From positions 2,722,799 to 2,786,798 of the forward strand of contig NC_090620.1 in assembly GCF_004359215.1 (NCBI RefSeq): a stretch of 64,000 nucleotides of DNA. Direction: 5' to 3'. Of this stretch, positions 22,111 to 31,247 are shown piece by piece. Each line of letters begins with the position of its first letter. The stretch's first letter is position 1. This stretch comes from Bremia lactucae (Eukaryota; Oomycota; Peronosporomycetes; Peronosporales; Peronosporaceae). Position numbers and translations under genes: made by a program. The notes beneath the pieces were generated by a model, which did not search any database, was not told where the DNA came from, and saw nothing but the letters and a program-made list of their open reading frames with translations.

Positions 22111-22454
22111 GTAAATGATTGACGCGTTTCTAGCAAGGTACTCGAGGCATCGTCAAAAGCGCAAAGATGCTTGGACGTCGTTGGCATGCGTTCGTGGTTC
22201 AAGCTAATGTTTCGTTGGCCATGTCATGATCATTAGTCTGGCAATTGTTTTTTTCTTTCAAGACACAAAAGCGGGAATTACTGCAGTTGCGATATGATGA
22301 TTGAAAGATGAAAAAGTCGATGGGAAGGTTTGAGACGGGAAATATCTAGTTGGTAGCAAAATAGTGAAGTAGAACGATAGGACGAAAATACAGACATTTG
22401 CTCGTAAAGCCCTGTTCTCGTACTTGTGTAATCGTTTGTAAGGGCATATTTGCA
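22111..22454 (+). other. Intergenic: end of RRM gene to start of F-BAR-like gene
   Basis: Non-coding; holds the terminator of the upstream gene and the promoter of the downstream one, both on the plus strand. No clear motif seen. Confidence 0.5.
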
Positions 22455-24780
22455 ATGTCTTATTCGATGCTCCAAATGGACACGAGCTGGGCAGGCTCCG
22501 ATGAAGAAAATCAATGGCGTCGTACGTTTTGTCAAGTACCGTTTAGCGCGATTTACGAGCATGCAGATAAGGGAAAGCGTAGCCTGAAAGAACTAGTTGC
22601 ATTCATTCGGTGTACAGCGCAGGCAGAGCGTGGCGCGAGCGAGCAGCTCCGAGAGCTCGCATTTTCGGAAATTGGTAAATTAGAGGAGCCCGGGACGGGT
22701 ATTCGGCGTGCGTTGTTCGAGCTTAAAGATTTTATAGATGCTAGCAGTCAGCAGCAGCTGATCATGGCGCAAGTGCTGGACGAGCAGGTCGCAGAACCGC
22801 TGGAGTCGCTAAAAGACGCGTCCGAGACGTATATTCAGACACTGAAAGGCGTGATCTTGAATGCTAATAACGAGTACGAGAAAGCTGCAGCTGCTCATTG
22901 CAGAGAAGATAATCGACTGAAGAGAGCTACGATGGAATTGCGGGAATCGCGAGACAGACAGAGGCTCGCGTTGCATGTACGCGGATACACGGACGGATTA
23001 ACAGAGACAGAGATTTACGATTGTTTAATTGATGCAGGAAATTGGAGTGCCAGTGTTTGAGTTGCAGAGATTGGCTACTCGCGTTTCGAAATGTGAAGAA
23101 GAGCAGGCTCAGGCCGTTATGGCTCGCGCACGGGCAAAGACGACGCTGTATAATCAAATTATTGCAAGGGATGAAATGACCATGGCTGTGAGTGTTGCGT
23201 ATCAGAAAGCAGAGGAAGAACGACTCGATCAGCTTAGTACAAGTCTTCATCGATTTGTTCACGTGGAAAAGGAGCGATTGCAGCGTTCGCAACAAATGTT
23301 GACGACACTTGAGACTCATGTCCAGAGTTTAAGTCGAGCGGAAGATATTCAATTGCTCATTCACAATCAACGGGATCCGGATAATTTGCATTTTCAAGGC
23401 AAGGCATTGGCGTTGCTGGATTGGCAGTGGAACAAGGCGCAAGGGAATCGTTTATTGAAGTCGAGAGAGCAATCGCTTGGTCTGTCAGAATGTCGACGCA
23501 GCATTGAAAATGGCTTAATCACCTCGCCAGCTTCTCGAGCGGATTCAGATACCATTTCATTCTCTGTGAGTCATGATGTTGTCGATAATAATGCCGAACA
23601 AACGATTGGTTCACTAGACAGTCCACAAACCGTTCTCAAGCAGACACCCATGAGCACTGCGCTTCATCAATGTTTTTATGAAGATGTTGAGTCTTATGCT
23701 CCGGTTAGTGATGAGAGTGATGATTTGTTAAAAGAACTTCCTCGAGATCTATTTAGCGTTGATAGTTGTGGTAGTAGCTCAACGAAAGCGCCAACGATTT
23801 CATCGATTGACGGTCTTGTACGTGAAACTTGCACGACGGCGGAAGGACGTGCTTTATTTGTAAAATGTTTGAATCGACAGCGCAGCTTAGAGACTCAAGT
23901 CAAAGACCATGCCAGTTTTGAAATTCTTGTCACATGTTTTAATGCTTTCCTTGATGAATGTGTCCGCGAAGATGATGTCAAAGCGGCAAAGACAGCCATG
24001 ATCTTGGCTGAAACGTTCTATATGCCGAAAATAAAACCAAGGCAAGCTCAATCAAACGAAGATGAACAAGATCCTGATGGGTCACCACGACATGAACGTA
24101 GTCAAACTCAAATGGACGATGCCGACGTTTTAGCGTGGCGAAGGCCGTACTTGTGTGCAGATAGCAAAAGTCTTTCCAGTAATAATTGCAAGGAATTGCT
24201 TCAACATGTGGATCATACTCATCCTCTGCTTCATGGAGGAGGAATTGGACGTGGAGCTACACGTACATACCTGCAAATGGAAGTCAAAAATCATATTATA
24301 TGGAAATCCCCTTCGGTCAGTATGGCCTACTTTGTCAACGACATCTTTCAGTCTTCTCACAATAATTATGCTTGTATCATGTGTTGCCTTAAGTTCTGGG
24401 AAAAAGCACTTTTAATAGCAATTGGCGAGGAACTTCATCGGACACCTCAGCCATGTCCGTGGGAGGAGCTTTCGAGTGAGACCGCCAAGCACAATGGTAG
24501 ACTTTAAGCTGCTTTTTGACTCAATATGATTTGAGCTATAATGACGTGTTGCTAATTATATAAAATAGGATTATCATCCCGCAAAGAGGCTGTTTGCCGT
24601 GTTCACAACATCGTGTTTGGCCAGCTGGGCTCGTATACGCTTAGCATGCTCGAGTTCGACGTTCCACTTCCACAGATTGAGTCGTTCGTGGAGACCATGT
24701 GTGATGCTCATGAGTTGACTGAAGACCAGCGCTTTCTTCTGCGGAAGAACCTAAGAGAAATTTACGCAACGCTACAGTGA
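22455..24780 (+). CDS. F-BAR-like coiled-coil protein with KIAA0513-like C-terminal domain
   Basis: Four exons inferred: 22455-22976, 23038-24315, 24394-24475 and 24569-24780 (introns 61, 78 and 93 bp, GT...AG), giving 697 residues. The N-terminal 300 residues are helical and charged and open with an FCH-like block (FCQVPFSAIYEHADKGKRSL), as in F-BAR/IMD membrane-curving domains. Residues about 440-690 resemble the conserved domain of KIAA0513/SBF2-related proteins (GRALFVKCLNRQRS, then HIIWKSP joined across the intron to FWEKALLIAIGEEL, then a C-terminal helix ending YATLQ). The 78-bp intron keeps the frame open if retained, adding 26 residues. Likely a membrane or cytoskeleton adaptor; substrate unknown. 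The start was taken at the ATG at 22455 because upstream codons look untranslated. The F-BAR call is by eye and less secure than the exon structure. Confidence 0.72.
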
Positions 24781-24887
24781 GGACAATCAACTTTAGGCTA
24801 AGAAAGTATGCTTTTAAAAGATGTCATTACGATACCAAGGCGATCTCAAATGAGAAAATATAGAGCTGCTTACCACTAGATTCTATC

Positions 24888-26135
24888 TCAATTCAAGCGC
24901 TCGATGACCATGGCGCCAGCGCCACCACCACCGTTGCAAATGGCCGCACAGCCGATAGTTGCATCTTTCTCTTTAAGGACATTAATGAGCGTACCCACAA
25001 TACGCGTACCAGACATGCCAATGGGGTGGCCAATCGCAACGGCACCGCCGTTCACGTTGATACGGTCATGCTGGATGTCCATAAGCTGCATGTTCGCCAG
25101 CGCCACAACTGCAAAAGCCTCATTAATCTCGTGGTAGTCTACGTCGCTCATCTCAAGCTTGGCGTGGTGCAAAGCTAATGGCACCGCCATAGACGGTGCA
25201 ATCGTAAATTCCATTGGGTCCTGTGCGGCATCAGCAAAGCCCCGAATTCGCGCCAAAGGAGGTACTCCTAATTCACGAGCCTTCGCTCCGGTCATTAATA
25301 CCATGGCAGCTGCGCCATCATTTAGTGATGGCGCGTTGGCCGCTGTAATGGTGCCATTACTCTTAAATGGCGTACGTAGGGTCGGAATTTTCTCTGGTTT
25401 GGTGCTGTACATCTCCTCGTCTTTGTCAATAATCTTGGATTGATTGCCCCGTCCCTTAATCGTCACGGGTGTGATCTCGGTCTTGAAAAATCCTCTATCA
25501 CTAGCATCTACTGCACGGCGATAGCTCTCGATAGCATACGCGTCCTGCTCCTCACGGGTAAAGCCAAAGTCTTGTGCACACTTCTCACCGCACATTCCCA
25601 TATGCTGGTCGTTGTAAGGATCCCATAGACCATCGTGGATCACGCCGTCCACCAGCGAGCCGTGGCCCAAACGGTAGCCCGTGCGAGCTTTAGGGATATA
25701 GTACGGAGCGTTTGACATGCTTTCAAATCCACCTGCGAGTATGATCTGCTGGCTGCCACTCAGGAGGCTCTGTGCACCAAAAGCCAATGCTTTCATGCCG
25801 GATGCGCAAACCTTGTTAATCGTCGTACACGGAATCGAGGAAGGAAAACCCGCCTTGAGAATAGACTGGCGCGCTGGCGCTTGTCCAATGCCAGCGCTGA
25901 CTACGTTTCCTAGATACGCCTCCTGAATCTGCTTCGGATCGAGGTTGGCGCGCTTGACGGCCGCAGCGTTGGCGATGGCGCCTAGCTCTGGTGCATGCAG
26001 TGACGCGAATGAGCCATTAAAGCAAGTGATAGGCGTACGCGCATAGCTCACGATGACGACGTCAGTATCAGCCATAGCTGTGCTGAAGAGGCGGCGCGAA
26101 GCCGGTGCGATCCGACGCATCATCCGCTTTTGCAA
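24888..26135 (-). CDS. ACAT1: Acetyl-CoA acetyltransferase (thiolase), mitochondrial
   Basis: An uninterrupted 415-codon gene. Residues 1-20 (MQKRMMRRIAPASRRLFSTA) are a basic amphipathic mitochondrial presequence. The thiolase fold follows with the acyl-enzyme cysteine at 110 in NKVCASGMK, then LAGGFESMS, NEAFAVV (active-site His/Asn block), GGAVAIGHPIGMSG and the C-terminal CNGGGGAGAM carrying the second catalytic cysteine. Length equals that of the family. The enzyme interconverts two acetyl-CoA and acetoacetyl-CoA, in ketone-body and isoleucine breakdown or as the first isoprenoid step. The 3' end faces that of the F-BAR-like gene (107 bp apart); the 5' end is divergent from PEX12 with 160 bp between start codons. 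No SKL-type peroxisomal tail, which favours mitochondria. Confidence 0.95.
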   Translation of the reverse strand: MQKRMMRRIAPASRRLFSTAMADTDVVIVSYARTPITCFNGSFASLHAPELGAIANAAAVKRANLDPKQIQEAYLGNVVSAGIGQAPARQSILKAGFPSSIPCTTINKVCASGMKALAFGAQSLLSGSQQIILAGGFESMSNAPYYIPKARTGYRLGHGSLVDGVIHDGLWDPYNDQHMGMCGEKCAQDFGFTREEQDAYAIESYRRAVDASDRGFFKTEITPVTIKGRGNQSKIIDKDEEMYSTKPEKIPTLRTPFKSNGTITAANAPSLNDGAAAMVLMTGAKARELGVPPLARIRGFADAAQDPMEFTIAPSMAVPLALHHAKLEMSDVDYHEINEAFAVVALANMQLMDIQHDRINVNGGAVAIGHPIGMSGTRIVGTLINVLKEKDATIGCAAICNGGGGAGAMVIERLN

Positions 26136-26295
26136 TAGGAGGTAAATCTGAAAATGAAGTTTCCCCTGATCATCACTCTACTTTCGCGCATTCAAGCAAT
26201 CTGATTGGATGCAATCTTCAAGTTGAGGCGAGATAAGGGCAAAGTGGTCCACACTATTACAATTGCGTTGAAAAGAAGAGCTACATCATTGTGGA
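26136..26295. promoter_or_regulatory. Shared divergent promoter region ACAT1 / PEX12
   Basis: Only 160 bp separate the two start codons, so both promoters must lie here or overlap the coding ends. I see no consensus initiator with certainty. The pairing of a thiolase and a peroxisome-assembly gene may be coincidental. Confidence 0.5.
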
Positions 26296-27543
26296 ATGCT
26301 ATTTCTAGAGCAGACCCGAGGCTTTGCTCTAGAAGACGGTGGAAAAAATGTAGCAGCGCCATCATTTTTTGAGCTCGTAATGCAGGAGCGTATGACATCA
26401 AGTATTAAGCCAGCAATTGAGTACTTGGTGTCGGTTCTGTGCGAGTCGTTTCCGAACCTGGCGCTGCTGACACCAGTACGTCGACTGGACGAAAGCTATA
26501 CGCTGCTGCGTTTATGCATTGAGTACTATTTCCTATCCAAGTACGATAGTCTTGTAACAGAAAGATTGTACGGCATGAAGCGGGTCATGCATATGAATGT
26601 TAAACGGGATGCAGAACCGACAACGAGGTCTTCGACACCCCGAGTCAGGACATTTACGCTGCTGTTAGCTGTACGTCATTGTTTGAATTCGCATCATAAA
26701 AGCGGCGTGCGTTTTGTTTAAAATACTTAATAGTTGTTACTGTAGGTTATTGTGCCTTACCTCAAGTCAAAGCTCGACACATATTACAAGGAAGCAGCGG
26801 AGCAGTTGATGACAAGGAGGACGACGTCGGATACTGGTGGCAGAGAGCAGCAGATGGGAGCATTTACACGCCGTCTGAACATTTTCCAGTACTTGTGGAC
26901 TTTAAAGAAGGGATTTGTGGCATCATATCCATTCGCGCACTTCGCGTATGAGGGCGTCTTCTTCTTGTACAAGTTGCTCTATTTGTTTGGAGATACGCCA
27001 TATTTTACGCCTTTTTTAAGGCTGGTGAGGATGAAGCTAGTGAAAGTTACGCTCGATGATGAGTCAACACTTCAGCAGAATGAAGCGATGAATCGCAAGA
27101 AAAAATTAAACCAAATGGATGGACCCGGTTGGATTAATGGGGTGCGGCGATTAGCGTTCCGCACGACGTGGACAATGCTCGATCACTCGTACGTGCTTCT
27201 GCTTTTAGGCGTTGCAGGATATAAGCTCGTCGAATGGATGTATCTGGACGAGGGAGTGGCGGCCAAATTGCGAATGACTGGTACAAACGCACCGATTCCA
27301 CCTCCACCAGTTCCGCCGCAAATATCAGACCAAGCATCGACGGTTATCACGATGGACCCGACCTTGTGCCCGCTGTGTAAGAAGACACGAGTCAATCCGG
27401 CTATGACACCTTCCGGCTTCGTGTTTTGCTTCGTTTGCATTCATCGCCACGTAGAGCGGCATGGAAAGTGTCCCGTGACGCAGGAAGAGTGCGAGGGTGC
27501 GGCAATAATCAAACTGTATGAGGATGCTCGAGTTTCATCATAG
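26296..27543 (+). CDS. PEX12: Peroxisome assembly protein 12 (peroxin-12)
   Basis: Two exons, 26296-26670 and 26746-27543, with a 75-bp GTACGT...GTAG intron joining LLLA to VIVPYLK in phase; 390 residues. The N-terminal part matches the Pex2/Pex12 domain (SFFELVMQERMTSSIKPAIE, with hydrophobic helices and FQYLWTLKKGF). At residues 333 to about 372 there is a C-terminal RING-like finger (CPLCKKTRVNP ... CFVCIHRH ... CPVT) with fewer zinc ligands than a full RING, as is usual for Pex12. With Pex2 and Pex10 it forms the peroxisomal membrane ubiquitin ligase that recycles the import receptor Pex5. A Pro-rich linker precedes the finger. Confidence 0.92.
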
Positions 27544-28092
27544 AAGTAAACTTTGAGCAAGAATATTAAGCTTATTGAGGTATGGACCGATGTACGAGAT
27601 CCGATGTTAGAACGGACTGTTGTGATGTGATTTGAAAGAAACGCCGGACTATCAAGATAACACTACACGAAACCGGAGCGCAGTTTATATTTGCTTCAAA
27701 ACATTGGAACCAGAGTAGCCTGGCCAACCAGTCTTATCCACGCTTAAGCAAAACAATTAATTTCGTTAAGAAGAACTAGACGATTTGCGGTAACACTATT
27801 TCACACGATTGACAACACACGATAATATCTGGAAATGCTTGTTCCTGGCGCCGAACGTACAGCAGCACTCGCTTTCGCTATCCACTACATGGTAAGCGAA
27901 AGAAGAAATGTCCTTACAATTAAGCTGCAACCAGCAATGTCGACCGTGGTTTGCTCATCAATATTGTCACACAGCCGAACCGGGTACCACAAAAAGCATT
28001 GCTTCTTTGTGAAGTTGAAAAAACCAATTCCAATACTGATTTTATCGTATGCACCAGGATAATCAAGTTTATATGGCTTCAGCAGCGTAAAA
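27544..28092. other. Intergenic region between PEX12 and the hAT-like gene
   Basis: The 3' regions of two convergent genes. Only short unconvincing frames; no repeat recognised. Confidence 0.5.
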
Positions 28093-30552
28093 TTAACTTG
28101 AAATTGTCGTCTTTTGGTGCTTTCGGACTCGTTGATCAATGTCGCGCTCGAGCATTTCCTCTTGTAATTGTGCGAGTGCTGGAAATTGCTTTCCATGCAA
28201 GGCACTTTCTAGCTCAAAATCCGCGAGCATCAAACGTGCTTCGTCTAATTCTTTTGGACAAAGAACGAGATCAGAATTGTACTTGTCGGCAATAGGGACG
28301 ACGTGCGACGAAAATACTGTTGCGAGCCCACCGGCCAATGCTTCAAGAAATTTAAAGCGGCCATCCATTAGGCTCCACGCTACATGGAATGGCGTATTCT
28401 TTGTGCACAGTCCTTGCATGGTTTTCAAATTGGTATTATTAGCAAAAGTGTGTTGCAAAAGCTCGTGCTCTTTTCGAATAGTGTTGACATCAGTATCCGC
28501 GCACGCCATGTTAGCGTGGAGTTCAAGCATCTCATCAAATTCGTCTGAGCTTAAACAAGCAAGATCCTGAGGCATAACTGGCGGCAACACATGGGTCACA
28601 ACATTGCTTTGATCGTATCTGTTTGTAGTACAAGCAGCGCACTGCTGCTTTAGACTCACGCTAAGTTCGACTAGCGACGCAATCATGTTCACAGCACCAT
28701 TTGCAAAGCGCTCGGCGGTAACTTGTGCTATTGCAGTGTCTCCATGTCGAGCAAACTCGCTTGACCCTGTGACAAAATTTTCCAAGTGTGTTTTAGACAA
28801 AGATACTCGTTTGTCCAACGAGATGTAGTCGGTGGAACTTCGTTTCGACACGAGACCCTTGGTTTCAAAAATTTGGGCTTGTAAATTCGTGATAAACTCT
28901 TCTGCCAATCTAGTTATCACGGTGGCTTGCTGGAAAATTGTCACGTGGTGCTCTTCTAAGACATTAAAAACGGCATTAGTGCGAGCTGTTATCCATTGTA
29001 CAACTTGCAGTCCCGCCCACCACGCGACAGAAACTTTTAACTGCGACTTTGAGCAACTCACTGCTTCAAGATGTAATTGAAGGAACGATGCGTGAGCTAC
29101 AAGCATATCAACCTCTCGTCCAATTGCCACTGAAGGACTTGAATCACCGTAAGCATCGATATTCAATTGATCCCAAAAGCCAGGGAGTGTCTTGATCTCT
29201 GATAGCACGCATGGTTCCTGACGGACATAGGCGCTCATGCTTTTTAGCGTTTTAAAAAATTGGCCATCATCAATAGAACTAAAAAAGCAACGCATAATGT
29301 GTTGAACCTGGCAAACACAATTAGAAGTGCGATACAGTACGGATCGGGTTGCCACATTTTGGAAATGAGCAACGACTTTGTTTATATGAGCCGAAAACGG
29401 TATCGATCCAGTCGTCGAGATCCCTAAAAGCTTTGATTTCCAATCGGAAAGTACTACAGTGAGCACTCGATCCAACGTATTCCGCATCATAAGATCACAC
29501 GTGTTGTTTGAATTCGGAATTGCTAGCAAATGAGCACTTCGCAATCCTCCGATTTGATTGTAAAACCGGACACGCAAATCAAGATACGAAAACGATTGAG
29601 CATGTACCACCGTGCAAAATTCTAATGAAAATGCCCATGATTCTTCAAGAAAGGTTGAAATGATATTTAGGCTCACTGCAACGCCCAATCGAACAATTTC
29701 TGACGTTTGAACCTCACCAAACTCGGGATGCATGTTATTTGTGACACGTGACGTCTGCCACTCCGTCGCAGTTGCATGTTTTTCGCTTGATTTCGATATA
29801 GGTTTCGATAAATCATTACATACCACTGAATGATGCCGTCGAAGTACTTTCACAGAGGCTGCAATTTGCGTTCCCGATAACCCTTGCGCCGCTAATTCCA
29901 TCACGAAATCCAATTGAGCCTTAGTATACAATACCACACGATACATCGGTGGTTCATTTCGAACAACATAGCACTTTTCAAAAGTATTTGGCGGGGGATC
30001 CCATCTTGGACAATTCGAAGGCGGTTCCCTTTCATAATGGTGGTGTGTCATGTATTCGTACATTAATCGATCTCTTGTTTGCACCGTGGGCTCGACAGGG
30101 CCCATGCCTACCGCAATGACTGCGACGATTTCGACAATAGCTGCCTTGATGTCAAAGCAGCGCCCTCGCTCGTGCAATTCCGGTACCAATACTTCGGCAA
30201 TTACATTATTAGTACCCCCACGATCGGTGGATGCCGTTGTCATTTTGTCGGTCAATGGGAAAAAAGCGAGTTTTTCGTCGTCACTTAAGTATTTGTACAA
30301 TTGCCATTGCGTTGGATGCTGTAATTGGTGGTGTTGGGTGTATTGGTCGGGCCGAAACGAGTCGCGAAAGTATTTGACGGTACTTGCACATTTGCGTTTC
30401 TTTCCAACGCGTTGCTCGCGGCCAAAATATTTGCAAAACAGGCACACAGCCTCGTCCACGTCTCCTGTCGCACTATTTCGCGAAACTGGTGCAATAGCGA
30501 AGCGCAGCTCGTGTCCGGGTAAGTATTTAAGCGTCCGACTTCTTGTGCCCAT
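28093..30552 (-). CDS. hAT-transposase-derived protein with BED-like zinc finger (probably domesticated)
   Basis: A single 819-codon frame without stops. Residues about 35-85 hold a BED-type finger (AVCLFCKYFG ... HHQLQHPTQW: Cx2C and two His). From about residue 270 on it follows hAT transposase architecture: a FSYLDLRVRFYNQIGG block where the first catalytic Asp segment is expected, LLGISTTGSIPF where hAT enzymes have GISTDGAxNM, a CVCQVQHIMRCFF helix corresponding to the WCxAHxxxL block, and a long insertion domain with VVQWITARTNAVFNVLEEHH. The Asp of the second motif is Thr here. It is unlikely to be an active transposase; a host DNA-binding role is plausible but inferred. Its orientation is convergent with PEX12. 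I saw no terminal inverted repeats. Confidence 0.65.
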   Translation of the reverse strand: MGTRSRTLKYLPGHELRFAIAPVSRNSATGDVDEAVCLFCKYFGREQRVGKKRKCASTVKYFRDSFRPDQYTQHHQLQHPTQWQLYKYLSDDEKLAFFPLTDKMTTASTDRGGTNNVIAEVLVPELHERGRCFDIKAAIVEIVAVIAVGMGPVEPTVQTRDRLMYEYMTHHHYEREPPSNCPRWDPPPNTFEKCYVVRNEPPMYRVVLYTKAQLDFVMELAAQGLSGTQIAASVKVLRRHHSVVCNDLSKPISKSSEKHATATEWQTSRVTNNMHPEFGEVQTSEIVRLGVAVSLNIISTFLEESWAFSLEFCTVVHAQSFSYLDLRVRFYNQIGGLRSAHLLAIPNSNNTCDLMMRNTLDRVLTVVLSDWKSKLLGISTTGSIPFSAHINKVVAHFQNVATRSVLYRTSNCVCQVQHIMRCFFSSIDDGQFFKTLKSMSAYVRQEPCVLSEIKTLPGFWDQLNIDAYGDSSPSVAIGREVDMLVAHASFLQLHLEAVSCSKSQLKVSVAWWAGLQVVQWITARTNAVFNVLEEHHVTIFQQATVITRLAEEFITNLQAQIFETKGLVSKRSSTDYISLDKRVSLSKTHLENFVTGSSEFARHGDTAIAQVTAERFANGAVNMIASLVELSVSLKQQCAACTTNRYDQSNVVTHVLPPVMPQDLACLSSDEFDEMLELHANMACADTDVNTIRKEHELLQHTFANNTNLKTMQGLCTKNTPFHVAWSLMDGRFKFLEALAGGLATVFSSHVVPIADKYNSDLVLCPKELDEARLMLADFELESALHGKQFPALAQLQEEMLERDIDQRVRKHQKTTISS

Positions 30553-31050
30553 CTAAAAAAATTAGTGTCTATTCCGCATGATGGTAATAAAGATTGCGAA
30601 AAAATATGCTGTAAATGGCTGAGATACATATTTGGCATAAGCTTTTTTTTGCAAATTCTTTTGTGATATTTAGAGCTTGATACACACACACTAGACTCAC
30701 CGTACTCATTTTGTTGTCGTTCCAAATAGAACATGCAGTAGATTATATGGAAAACACAGCGGCCATGACAAGGACTTTCGGCACAAGCTGCACAATTAAT
30801 GTTAGAAGCATAAATTATTCAAATGGTCATTTTGATAATAAGTTTATTGACGCGCGACTTATTTTTGCCTGTATTTTGGTGGATTCACGATACGACTGTA
30901 CTCGACGTTGCATCGAGATAAATAGCACGTACCAACGTATGTGTTCATTTTCGAATCAGTGTGGCCCGCTTCAGCTACTATATCTCCGCTTTTTCAATCA
31001 CACACAGCTTGCGAGGCGAAAAAAAAATCGTGCTTGGCAGAAGGGATTTA
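30553..31050. other. Intergenic region upstream of the hAT-like gene
   Basis: The likely promoter of the minus-strand gene lies in the first 200 bp. The frames seen here on both strands are short and lack domain signatures. Confidence 0.45.
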
Positions 31051-31115
31051 TGTAACGGGGCACCGTTTGCTAGTACTGATAATGTTGGAAAAAGTGAGGA
31101 CAGGCGATGGAAAAG
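31051..31115 (+). repeat. LTR-start fragment of family D
   Basis: TGTAACGGGGCACCGTTTGC followed by CTAGTACTGATAA resembles the LTR starting at 48489 for about 60 bp and then diverges. Confidence 0.45.
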
Positions 31116-31247
31116 TAATTGGACTTTCCAGAAAGGTTTATACGTGTAGTGAAACGGCTGTCAGATCTCGGCGTGGATGGATGGGCAACGGCTGCACGTT
31201 GTTACAAAATCCAGGTAGAGGCAGAGAAGAAGTCAGTGTGAAAAGCA

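Noticed and set aside
28139..28570. 143-codon plus-strand ORF and others within 28100-30560
   Set aside because: Shadows of the 819-codon minus-strand hAT-like gene.
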